Source: Candidatus Falkowiibacteriota bacterium
Lineage (GTDB): Bacteria > Patescibacteriota > Patescibacteriia > Patescibacteriales > UBA12465
Assembly: GCA_003554785.1 (NCBI GenBank)
Contig: PWHG01000057.1
Span: 1-57,677 of the forward strand
DNA: 57,677 nucleotides
Direction of reading: 5' to 3'
The first letter of the stretch is position 1, and every line of letters begins with the position of its first letter. A model generated the notes under the pieces. That model was not told the DNA's origin and ran no database searches. It saw only the letters and a list, made by a program, of their open reading frames with translations. The position numbers and the translations under genes are program-made. Below, in pieces: positions 1-7,440 of this stretch.

Positions 1-79
1 TATGACTAAAATTGACACTCAAAATAAGACGGATTTGGATCCCGCTATATCAAATATTCCTGCTAACAATAAACAAAAA

Positions 80-104
80 CAGACCTCTTGGTCTGTCTTT
101 GTCT
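80..104. terminator. Intrinsic terminator of the tRNA operon, possibly bidirectional
   Basis: A 6-bp stem (80-85 with 90-95) closes a TCTT loop. On the minus strand it is followed by a run of mostly T (complement of 70-79), so it fits as the end of the tig-smpB-ssrA-tRNA-Leu-tRNA-Gly transcript. The plus side is also T-rich and may stop a gene entering from the left edge. Confidence 0.6.
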
Positions 105-108
105 TGTG

Positions 109-180
109 AGCGGGTAACGGGAATCGAACCCGTCTCTTAACCTTGGCAAGGTCATGTAATAGCCACTATACCATACCCGC
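109..180 (-). tRNA. tRNA-Gly (GCC)
   Basis: On the minus strand the gene folds as a complete cloverleaf. The acceptor stem is GCGGGTA with TACCCGC, the T arm carries GGTTCGATTCC, and the anticodon loop TTGCCAA gives anticodon GCC. The discriminator base is T and no CCA is encoded, so a CCA-adding enzyme is needed. It lies 10 nt downstream of tRNA-Leu and just before a terminator, which makes it the last gene of the smpB-ssrA transcript. Confidence 0.95.
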
Positions 181-190
181 TTATTGCAAG

Positions 191-275
191 TGCCGCGGGG
201 GAGAATCGAACTCCCACGATAAAAAATATCATTGGATTTTAAGTCCAACGCGTCTACCAATTCCGCCACCGCGGC
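191..275 (-). tRNA. tRNA-Leu (TAA)
   Basis: This is a class II tRNA of 85 nt with a long variable arm. The acceptor stem is GCCGCGG with CCGCGGC. The anticodon stem TTGGA/TCCAA encloses the loop CTTAAAA, giving anticodon TAA. The discriminator is A and no CCA is encoded. It lies between tmRNA (12 nt upstream) and tRNA-Gly (10 nt downstream) on the same strand, so all three probably come from one precursor. Confidence 0.95.
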
Positions 276-287
276 CTTTTACAATTG

Positions 288-665
288 TGGAGATGATGGG
301 AGTTGAACCCATGTCTAATAAGTTCCTCTAAGCACATTTACAAAAATAGTTTAGTTTAAAATATTTCGTCTTAATCATATTAAACTAAACAAAATTGATT
401 AAGACTAGCTTCTTATTTTTCGAAATTAGCAAAGAAGCCTTGCTAATTTCTAAGTCTCAAATATGACACCGCGATCTAGCTCAGAGACAAAGCTAGGACG
501 ATGGTTGTAGCTATTAATTAAGCTGCAACAGGAGCGTAACTTGGAAGTTTCCAAGTAAACGCTTTGCCAGTTTTGGCAGTTATATTTTTAGGTTATTTTT
601 ACGTTTTAACCAAAACACGTTTTGAATGCTCAAATTCAATCTTATTATCGAATCCTGCCATCCCC
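288..665 (-). ncRNA. ssrA: Transfer-messenger RNA (tmRNA)
   Basis: tmRNA rescues stalled ribosomes together with SmpB. The 5' end GGGGATG (665 down to 659) pairs with the 3' CATCTCC (289-295), followed by discriminator A and no encoded CCA. The 5' domain carries the conserved CAGGATTCGA segment and the 3' end a T arm with GGTTCAACTCC. The tag reading frame runs from 577 to a TAA at 518-520 and encodes AKTGKAFTWKLPSYAPVAA, ending in the small hydrophobic proteolysis signal typical of tags. The first base of the mature RNA is also the last base of the smpB stop codon. The one-piece, non-permuted form is clear because both ends and the tag occur in standard order. Confidence 0.95.
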
Positions 666-1129
666 TATCTATATATTCTTTTTGTCAAAGTCCTGGTTTG
701 TCTTTCTATTTCCTTTCTCTTTAGGTCTTCTCGTTTGTCGTATTTTTTCTTTCCTTTAGCTAAAGCAAATTCAAGCTTTATCAAACCTCGTTTAGTATAT
801 ATTTTTACTGGTATTAATGTCAAGCCGGTTTGTTGGGTTTTGCCAATTAAATGACTGATTTCATTTTTATTTAGAAGTAGTTTTCTATCTCTTTTGGGAT
901 TATAATCATCAAGTTTTCCAGCAAGACGATATGGTGATATCTGAGCTTTAACTAAATATAGTTCTGATTTGTTGTTATTAGTTTTCCAGGCAATGTAGGC
1001 ACCACTTAGGTTAACTTGGCCATCTTTGACTGCTTTTACTTCATGACCCAGTAACATTAAACCAGCCTCATATTTTTCAAGTAGATGATAATCAAAACTA
1101 GCTCGTTTATTTTTGGCTAGAATCGGCAT
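665..1129 (-). CDS. smpB: SsrA-binding protein SmpB
   Basis: SmpB is the protein partner that carries alanyl-tmRNA to stalled ribosomes. The product has 154 residues. The start at 1129 is chosen because family members begin MPILAKNKRASFDY; a start at 1156 would add nine atypical residues. Visible family features are the N-terminal ILAKNKRA segment, the beta-barrel segment GHEVKAVKDGQVNLSGAY, and a basic C-terminal tail (KRKEIERQTRTLTKR) that enters the mRNA channel. The gene overlaps the end of tig by 23 nt and its TAG stop shares its G with the first base of ssrA, so the protein and its RNA partner are made from one transcript. Confidence 0.97.
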   Translation of the reverse strand: MPILAKNKRASFDYHLLEKYEAGLMLLGHEVKAVKDGQVNLSGAYIAWKTNNNKSELYLVKAQISPYRLAGKLDDYNPKRDRKLLLNKNEISHLIGKTQQTGLTLIPVKIYTKRGLIKLEFALAKGKKKYDKREDLKRKEIERQTRTLTKRIYR

Positions 1130-2408
1130 AATTCCATTCTTTGAGTTTTTTAACAATCTTATCGCTAAGTAGGGCGTGATTTAGGTGTCTTTTATATTCT
1201 AAACTATTGATTTGTTTTTGAGCTTCTTCTTGGCCGGCATAGGTTTTTTTGAGTTCTTCAATTTTATTATCAATTTCCTCGGAACTAACACTAATTTTTT
1301 CTTCTTTGCCGACTTCTTTTAGAATTAATGCGATTTTAATTCTTTTTACCGCATCAGGCATAAAATCTGTAAGCAACTGATCTTCAGTCTTTTTAAGGTG
1401 ACTTAGATAATCTTCAAATTTACCACCTTGAGCTTCTACGTTTTTCTTCATTTCTTCAAGCATTCCCTTGGCTTCATCTTTTACTACTTCTTCCGGAATT
1501 TCGCCAATATCACTTTTTTCAATTAAAGTTTCCATTAACTCTCTTTCTTTTCTCATTGATTCTTTTTTTTCTTTTTCCGCTAATACATTTTTCTTTATAG
1601 CTTCTTTTAACTCAGACATGCTGTTAAATTGTAGAGTTTTAGCAAAATCATCATTAAACTCTGGAACTTCTCTTTGTGTTACTTCTTTTACTTTAACGCT
1701 AAAGTCAACATTTTTTCCTGCTAAGTGTTTTTGGTGGTGGTCTTTTGGATATGTAAGGCTAAATTCTTTTGTTTCATCTTTTTTGGCACCAAGTAGTTTT
1801 TCATCAAAGCCGGGTAGAAAATAGTCTTTGCCTAAAACTACAGTTGTGTCTTTGCTTTCACCACCTTCAACTGGAGCACCGTCAATTGACATAGAGATAT
1901 CAAGAGTTAATTTATCTCCAGTTTCAGCTTGCCCATCTTTGGCTGACTCTTTGGCTTTCATTTCTTTTAATTGCTCTAGAGTTTTTTCAATTTCTTTATC
2001 ATCTACCTCATTTTGCTCATCTTTAATACTTAAGTCTTTATATTGACCTAATTTTACTTTTGGTAGCACGGGCATGGTTACCTTATAGGTAAAATCATTA
2101 TTGGGAGCAAGTTTAACTATTTCTACTTGAGGCTTTCCGGCTAATTGTTCACCTTCTAAATTTTTATCTAAAACTTCATCAATGGTAGCTCTAATTGCAA
2201 TGTTGGCGGATTCTTCTAAAATCGCCATTTCTCCAACTTTTTGTTTTAAGACATCGTAGGGAACCTTTCCTGGTCTAAAGCCCTCTACTTTTACATCTTT
2301 AGCAAGTTTTTGTGCTCCTTTTTCTAAATAAGGGTTAAACTCATCAAGACTGAGCGTAACTTCAAATTCAATTTGTGATTTTTCTAATTCTTTTTTGTTT
2401 GTTTGCAT
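1107..2408 (-). CDS. tig: Trigger factor, ribosome-associated chaperone
   Basis: Trigger factor binds the ribosome exit tunnel and shelters nascent chains. At 433 residues it has the usual family length. The N-terminal ribosome-binding domain contains the signature GFRPGKVP (residues 43-50), contacting L23. A FKBP-type peptidyl-prolyl isomerase domain lies at about 155-245 (VEGGESKDTTVVLGK, LPGFDEKLLGAKKDE), and the helical C-terminal chaperone arms fill the rest. It lies 60 nt downstream of the pyrophosphatase gene and overlaps smpB, so nascent-chain folding and ribosome rescue are transcriptionally linked here. Confidence 0.96.
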   Translation of the reverse strand: MQTNKKELEKSQIEFEVTLSLDEFNPYLEKGAQKLAKDVKVEGFRPGKVPYDVLKQKVGEMAILEESANIAIRATIDEVLDKNLEGEQLAGKPQVEIVKLAPNNDFTYKVTMPVLPKVKLGQYKDLSIKDEQNEVDDKEIEKTLEQLKEMKAKESAKDGQAETGDKLTLDISMSIDGAPVEGGESKDTTVVLGKDYFLPGFDEKLLGAKKDETKEFSLTYPKDHHQKHLAGKNVDFSVKVKEVTQREVPEFNDDFAKTLQFNSMSELKEAIKKNVLAEKEKKESMRKERELMETLIEKSDIGEIPEEVVKDEAKGMLEEMKKNVEAQGGKFEDYLSHLKKTEDQLLTDFMPDAVKRIKIALILKEVGKEEKISVSSEEIDNKIEELKKTYAGQEEAQKQINSLEYKRHLNHALLSDKIVKKLKEWNYADSSQK

Positions 2409-2471
2409 AATATATTTTATTTATTAATAATTTTGTTATTTCATTCTAACAGATAGATTTTAAATATCAAA

Positions 2472-3401
2472 TTAATTAAAAACATCTTTTATTTTTGGTG
2501 CCACTTGTTTTTTTCTGGAGATAACTCCTTTTATATAACAGGACTTATCTACAAAATTTACACCAAAAGCTTGATCTATTTTATTTTTATCATCACTAGC
2601 AATTAAAAACCAAGAGCCCTCATTAAGTATGTCGGTGATAAATAAAATAACACTGTGATAATTTTCTTTTTCTTTGATGTTCTCTAAAGCATCAAGAAGT
2701 TCACTTTTTCTCTTTTTAAAACTAGATAAATCTACAGTTTCTACTTGACCAATACCCACATTTTCCTGTTTAAAATTAAAATCCTTAAAGTCACTTTTAA
2801 TAATTTCTTTAGCTTTTAATTTTTCTACTGAAGAACGTATTTTAAATAATTGAGTTCCATAATTTTGCCAATCATCAACTCCTGCTAAATTAGCTAAATC
2901 TTTTATAATTTCTACATCTAGTTTTGTACAAGTAGGAGATTTAGTAATCACCGTGTCAACTAAAACTGCTGATAACATAGCAAGAGCTATTTTTTCTTCA
3001 ATTACTATTGAATGTTTTTTAAACTCTTGATAAATCAAAGAACATGATGCTCCCAGTGGTGCAGTTTTGAAATTTATTGGATAACTATACTGAAAATCTA
3101 TTTTATGATGATCTATTACTTCAACAATCTCAGCTTGTTCAATTCCAGCAACTGCTTGGGAGAACTCATTATGATCAACCATAATTACTTTTTTATCACT
3201 TAAATCTTGTAATAATACGGGAATAGAAAAATTAACTTGTTTTAAAACATGCTTAGTTTCTTCATTTAGATTTCCCGCTATAGCTGGTTGATAAATATCA
3301 GTATTTTCTAACTTATTTTTAAAATAAGAATAAGAGATGGCTCCAATAACACTATCTAAGTCCGGTGATTTATGACCAACTATATAAATTTTATTAGACA
3401 T
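2472..3401 (-). CDS. ppaC: Manganese-dependent inorganic pyrophosphatase (DHH family)
   Basis: This enzyme hydrolyses pyrophosphate to two phosphates and so drives biosynthetic reactions. The product has 309 residues, the family norm. Family II metal ligands are visible: GHKSPDLDS (H10, D14, D16), MVDHNE (D76) and the DHH triad at residues 97-99. A C-terminal DHHA2-type domain carries the substrate-binding SRKKQ segment near the end. It begins 3 nt after the nusA stop, so it is translated from the nusA transcript. The closest alternative is a general DHH phosphoesterase, but the paired DxD/DHH pattern and the RKKQ tail favour pyrophosphatase. Confidence 0.92.
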   Translation of the reverse strand: MSNKIYIVGHKSPDLDSVIGAISYSYFKNKLENTDIYQPAIAGNLNEETKHVLKQVNFSIPVLLQDLSDKKVIMVDHNEFSQAVAGIEQAEIVEVIDHHKIDFQYSYPINFKTAPLGASCSLIYQEFKKHSIVIEEKIALAMLSAVLVDTVITKSPTCTKLDVEIIKDLANLAGVDDWQNYGTQLFKIRSSVEKLKAKEIIKSDFKDFNFKQENVGIGQVETVDLSSFKKRKSELLDALENIKEKENYHSVILFITDILNEGSWFLIASDDKNKIDQAFGVNFVDKSCYIKGVISRKKQVAPKIKDVFN

Positions 3402-3404
3402 ATT

Positions 3405-4697
3405 TTATTTCTCATTATCTTTTTTTTCTTCATTGTCTTCTTCTGTTTCTTTAGTTTCTTCAATTTTTTTAGCATCTATATTTCCTTCACTGTCGGCCAC
3501 CTTTTTTTCTCCTTCAGTTCCAGCTTCAATAATATCTATTTTCCAGCCAGTTAATCTAGCCGCTAATCTCACATTTTGACCATTTTTACCAATCGCTAAA
3601 GACAACTTATCTGAACTAACTTTCACTTTAGCTTTTTCCTCTTTTTCATTTATTTCCAGATCAATTATATTAGCCGGAGCTAAAGAGTTGGAAATATAGA
3701 CAGCTGAATCATCACTGTATTCTATAATATCAATTTTTTCTCCCCCTAATTCGTTGATGATAGTTTGGATTCTAGCACCTTTTTGACCCACACAAGAACC
3801 AACTGGATCAACGTTTTCATCTTCAGTGTAAATAGCTACCTTTGAGCGAGACCCAGCCTCACGTGCTACTCCTTTTATTTCTATTAAACCATTGGAAATT
3901 TCTGGTATTTCTAAATAAAAAACTTTTTTAAGTATTTCCTCTGAGCGACGTGAAAGAATTACTTCTGGCCCTTTACCGCCCTCACGAACTTCTTTAATAA
4001 ACACCTTAATCCTTTCGCCAACACGATAATTTTCATTATAAACTTGTTCTTCAATCGGTAAAATACCAATGGCTTTTCCTAAATCAATAAACACTAAACG
4101 ACCTTCACGACGTTGGACTACACCACTAACAACTTCACTTTCTTTTTCTTTAAATTCACTTAATATTAAGTCTCTTTCCATTTCTCGAAGCTTTTGAATT
4201 ATTACTTGTTTAGCAGTTTGAGCTGCCATTCGTCCATAGCCTTCTGGAATTGGAAGTTCAGTGTATATTTCATCTCCAATTTTGGCATCATGTTTTAAGA
4301 TCTGAGCCTCTTTTAATTGTATATCAATTTTAGGATTAAATTTTTTCTCTTTTTCCTCTTCAACTTCTTCTACTTCTTTTTTTTCTTCTAAATCTTTTTC
4401 TGGTTTTTCTTTTTCTTGCTTTTCTTCTTTTTCTTTTTGATTACTTTTAGTGTCATATAATTGACGCCTCATTTCTTCTTCCTCTTCAATTGGCAAATCA
4501 TCAACAACGGTTTTAACGTCATAAATTTCTGTTTTACTGGTTTTAGGATCAAATTTTACTTTTATATTTTGATTTTTTTCACCATAATCTTTGCGATAGG
4601 CAGCTGCTAAAGCTAACTCAATAGTAATAATTACTGAATCATAATCTAAGCTTTTTTCTTCGCAAACTTGTTTTATGGCACTACTTAAATCTGTCAT
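3405..4697 (-). CDS. nusA: Transcription termination/antitermination factor NusA
   Basis: NusA binds RNA polymerase and nascent RNA and modulates pausing, termination and antitermination. Its 430 residues hold an N-terminal polymerase-binding domain (1-70 and about 120-185), an S1 domain (about 190-260, VVSGVVQRREGRLVFIDLG) and two KH domains (about 280-400, with GQKGARIQ and the IGKNGQNVRLA loop). A very charged Lys/Glu-rich insert at residues 71-119 splits the N-terminal domain, and a second acidic/basic stretch forms the tail. The gene heads the nusA-ppaC-tig-smpB-ssrA run. Confidence 0.95.
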   Translation of the reverse strand: MTDLSSAIKQVCEEKSLDYDSVIITIELALAAAYRKDYGEKNQNIKVKFDPKTSKTEIYDVKTVVDDLPIEEEEEMRRQLYDTKSNQKEKEEKQEKEKPEKDLEEKKEVEEVEEEKEKKFNPKIDIQLKEAQILKHDAKIGDEIYTELPIPEGYGRMAAQTAKQVIIQKLREMERDLILSEFKEKESEVVSGVVQRREGRLVFIDLGKAIGILPIEEQVYNENYRVGERIKVFIKEVREGGKGPEVILSRRSEEILKKVFYLEIPEISNGLIEIKGVAREAGSRSKVAIYTEDENVDPVGSCVGQKGARIQTIINELGGEKIDIIEYSDDSAVYISNSLAPANIIDLEINEKEEKAKVKVSSDKLSLAIGKNGQNVRLAARLTGWKIDIIEAGTEGEKKVADSEGNIDAKKIEETKETEEDNEEKKDNEK

Positions 4698-4725
4698 AAT
4701 TTTATATCTTTATTATTAATTAGAG

Positions 4726-4758
4726 AAAAAGCTAATTGTAATTACAACTAGCTTTCTA
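4726..4758 (-). terminator. Hairpin terminator after the PHP-domain gene
   Basis: A 12-bp stem with one mismatch (4728-4739 with 4744-4755, loop AATT) is followed on the minus strand by TTTTTCTCT. It sits downstream of the PHP gene, whose stop is at 4836, and upstream of nusA. A near copy of the element occurs at 6021-6052. Confidence 0.6.
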
Positions 4759-4835
4759 AGCAAATAATATCAAAATAATAATTAATTGTCAAAAAAATAA
4801 TCTTAAACATGTTAAATAAATAAAAAACTAATTAT

Positions 4836-5939
4836 TTAATTAAAAGAAGAAATAAATTTTTTAATATTGTCGTTTGATGAATTAATTATTTTTTCTGGAT
4901 CAATATTAAGTGATTTTAATAATTTGATTAATTCTAAGATTCTTTGAACTCCTTTAGCTCTACTAGGGTTTTTAATTTCCTCTGGTGTCGTACTGAAAAA
5001 ATCCTTGTTTTTATAATTTTCTAATTGACCAAGATGGTGAAAATCAAAAGTAATAGAATATTTTAAGTCTTTATATTTTGAAGCTTTTTTAAGAAGACTA
5101 ATATAATATTCCTTCACGGGATTAAAAGAAGAGAGGTTAATTTCAAAGCATTTTCCTTTTTCTTCCATTTTTTTTAACACCTCTTCCCAACTATCCCAAT
5201 ATCTCTTTTTTAATTCATTAAATAAAAGGTTATACTCTTTCATTTTTGGATCTTTAGCTTCAATTTTGCCAATTATTTGTTTAATTTTATCCCAATCTTG
5301 ATTTTCTTCTAATTTTTTTAAAACTGAACCAATTACTTCATCATTTTGATAATATTTTTTAAAATAATTCCAATCATTTTGATAAAATTCTATATGCCTA
5401 TATGGATGCCCGATTACATGAATATTTGGATTATTTATAGCTGAAAATAATGAATCTTTAATTTTCTCTGGCTCAAGCTTATCATCAATTTTATGACGTG
5501 AAGCAATCACTAAATCTATTTGAGATAATATTGAATCAGGAACATCTACAACAGCTTCGCCATTTTCATCAAACATAATGTTAACTTCTACTGCTTGAAA
5601 AGCTTGAGTCTTATATTTTTCAGATTCATTTATTTCATCGACTTCTTGTTTTTGTTTTAATAATGACTGACAAATTGGATGGTTTTCACTTAGCTTTTTG
5701 GGAGAATCAGGATCAGATGAATGTTCAGAAAAAAAGACAAACTCTAAACCAAGTTTCTCTGCATAAGAAAGAAGACGTCTAGAACTATGAACCATTTTCT
5801 CTTTACTTCCATCCTCCTCTAAACGATTACTGTGTAAACTATGAGAATGTGTCTCTCCTTTATAATAAAGCCAAATATCTTCTAACCATTCTTTTTTTTC
5901 TTTTTCTAAATTATTAAAGCTATTTTTTTCAAATTTCAT
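4836..5939 (-). CDS. PHP-domain metal-dependent phosphoesterase-like protein
   Basis: PHP domains are trinuclear-metal phosphoesterases such as histidinol phosphatase and polymerase proofreading domains. The product has 367 residues and no signal peptide. Candidate metal ligands are the T-H-S-H cluster (H31, H33, H36), SEH (E72, H73), a later SRH near 149, GHPYRH near 178 and DFHHLG in the last third, in an order that fits the PHP barrel. A PHP-typical opening (YKGETHSHS) replaces the usual DLHxHS. It is a single-gene unit flanked by two similar terminator hairpins. The substrate is unknown; a histidinol-phosphatase-like role is possible but not shown. Confidence 0.7.
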   Translation of the reverse strand: MKFEKNSFNNLEKEKKEWLEDIWLYYKGETHSHSLHSNRLEEDGSKEKMVHSSRRLLSYAEKLGLEFVFFSEHSSDPDSPKKLSENHPICQSLLKQKQEVDEINESEKYKTQAFQAVEVNIMFDENGEAVVDVPDSILSQIDLVIASRHKIDDKLEPEKIKDSLFSAINNPNIHVIGHPYRHIEFYQNDWNYFKKYYQNDEVIGSVLKKLEENQDWDKIKQIIGKIEAKDPKMKEYNLLFNELKKRYWDSWEEVLKKMEEKGKCFEINLSSFNPVKEYYISLLKKASKYKDLKYSITFDFHHLGQLENYKNKDFFSTTPEEIKNPSRAKGVQRILELIKLLKSLNIDPEKIINSSNDNIKKFISSFN

Positions 5940-6020
5940 ATGAATTTTATTTATTTTGTACCTAATTTAATATTACTATAAATATAGTATTTTTACCAAG
6001 TATTTGTAACTATTTAAATA

Positions 6021-6052
6021 AAAAAGCTAATTGTAATAACAACTAGCTTTCT
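6021..6052 (-). terminator. Hairpin terminator after the lone pilin-like gene
   Basis: The stem 6023-6050 has almost the same sequence as the hairpin at 4728-4755. On the minus strand it is followed by a T-rich run. It sits between the pilin-like gene (stop at 6088) and the PHP gene promoter, as expected for a terminator. Confidence 0.55.
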
Positions 6053-6087
6053 TAATTAATAAAAAATAATAATTAATTGTCAAAATT

Positions 6088-6531
6088 TTAGAGTGGAAGT
6101 TGTGGGTCAGCATAATGTTGATACCCTTCTACGATTGCTTCTAATCTTCTGAGGATAAAGTAACTAACTCCCCACGAAGTGGCCACTATAACTAAACCAA
6201 TAATTGCGTTTTTAATTCTATCTTTGGCTTTTTTAGTATTTTCCTGATTTCCACCTGAGGTCATCCACTGAAAACCAGATATAATTACTAAAACTAAGAA
6301 AATAATCGATAGAAACATTAAAACTACATTGATTATTCTAACAACAATTATTCTTGGATCTTGTGGTTCACTGTCTCCATAACCTACATCGGTAGCCTGT
6401 TCAAAAACATCCTGCTCTAAGTGGCTCGTTTGAGCATAAACTACAGAAAAACTAGAAAAGACTAAAAATTTAAAAGATAAAATCATTAACAATAACAAGA
6501 AAGCAAAAAAATGCTTTTTAAAATTTTTCAT
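6088..6531 (-). CDS. Type IV secretion pilin-like membrane protein (TrbC/VirB2-like)
   Basis: This 147-residue protein belongs to the small two-helix 'T4SS pilin' family abundant in CPR genomes. It has an N-terminal signal-like helix (about 10-33, ending VYAQ), a short soluble segment, helix 1 (about 63-88), a polar loop with the signature WMTSGGNQEN (89-98), and helix 2 (about 109-127). It is a distant copy of the seven-gene array at 45-48 kb and of the protein at 52.3 kb, but stands alone and is divergent to a pseudouridine synthase gene. Function in DNA uptake, secretion or surface filaments is inference from family membership. Confidence 0.8.
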   Translation of the reverse strand: MKNFKKHFFAFLLLLMILSFKFLVFSSFSVVYAQTSHLEQDVFEQATDVGYGDSEPQDPRIIVVRIINVVLMFLSIIFLVLVIISGFQWMTSGGNQENTKKAKDRIKNAIIGLVIVATSWGVSYFILRRLEAIVEGYQHYADPQLPL

Positions 6532-6592
6532 AAGCTTGAATTTATATTAACCTATTGCTATTATATAAAAACTTTTATAAAAAAACAAGTCA

Positions 6593-7369
6593 ATGTCTTT
6601 AAATAAAAACAATAAAAATATAAATTATAATATCATAGAAGAAACTGATGACTTTTTGGTGGTATATAAATCTCCCGGATTAATTGTTCACGGTGGTCAA
6701 GGAGTAAAAGAGCCTGCTTTATCTGATCTTTTAGTTTCAAGGTATCCAGAAATAAAAAATGTTGGTGAAGACCCAGATAGACCCGGTATTGTACACCGAC
6801 TTGATAAAGAAGTTGGTGGCTTGTTAATTGTGGCTAAAAACAATGAAAGTTTTTTCTTTTTTAAAGATCAATTTAAAAAACGAAAAATTAATAAAGAATA
6901 TAGAGCTTTAGTTTTTGGACAAATTATCAATGATTTTGACACTATTAATTTTCCAATTGCTCGATCAAAGAAAACTGGTAAAATGGCCGCCCTTCCTTTA
7001 TCTTCTAAAAATAAAGAAAAATTAAGCAATCGTGACAAAGGCAATATCAAATCACTTATGGCTTCAAAAGAAGCTCAAACCACCTTTACAGTCCTTAAAA
7101 GATTTGTTAACTATAGTTTACTAAAAATACAAATTAGCACTGGCAGAACTCATCAAATAAGGGTGCATATGGGCGCCTATGGTCATCCAATTGTTGGTGA
7201 TGATGTTTATGGAAACAAAAAATGCCGGGAAAAAAATAAAAAAATAAATCTTGAAAGAGTATTTCTGGAAGCCAACAAGTTATTATTTACTTATCTAGAC
7301 AAAAAAACTTATAGTTACGAATCAGATTTACCAGAAGATTTAGAAAATTTTTTAAATAATTTAAATTAA
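6593..7369 (+). CDS. RluA/RluD-family RNA pseudouridine synthase
   Basis: The enzyme isomerises uridine to pseudouridine in rRNA or tRNA. The product has 258 residues, starts directly with the catalytic domain (IIEETDDFLVVYKSPG) and lacks the N-terminal S4 domain of RluD. The catalytic Asp is D71 in the HRLD motif, and the family GRTHQIRVHM motif follows near residues 185-194. The RluA versus RluC/D target cannot be told from sequence. The gene is divergent from the pilin-like gene across a 61-nt AT-rich promoter region. Confidence 0.92.
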   Translation: MSLNKNNKNINYNIIEETDDFLVVYKSPGLIVHGGQGVKEPALSDLLVSRYPEIKNVGEDPDRPGIVHRLDKEVGGLLIVAKNNESFFFFKDQFKKRKINKEYRALVFGQIINDFDTINFPIARSKKTGKMAALPLSSKNKEKLSNRDKGNIKSLMASKEAQTTFTVLKRFVNYSLLKIQISTGRTHQIRVHMGAYGHPIVGDDVYGNKKCREKNKKINLERVFLEANKLLFTYLDKKTYSYESDLPEDLENFLNNLN

Positions 7370-7440
7370 ATTATTTTGACTTATTAATTTAGCTCTATTA
7401 TAATAAAATTAGTTTAAAAATTTATAAATTAAAAAAAAAT

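Noticed and set aside
2-109. Short plus-strand frame of 35 codons at the left edge
   Set aside because: It may be the tail of a gene cut by the window, but it runs through the terminator hairpin and ends at tRNA-Gly; there is not enough sequence to support a call.
63-331. Open frames over tRNA-Gly, tRNA-Leu and tmRNA on either strand
   Set aside because: They are explained by the RNA genes and have no ribosome-binding site or protein-like composition.
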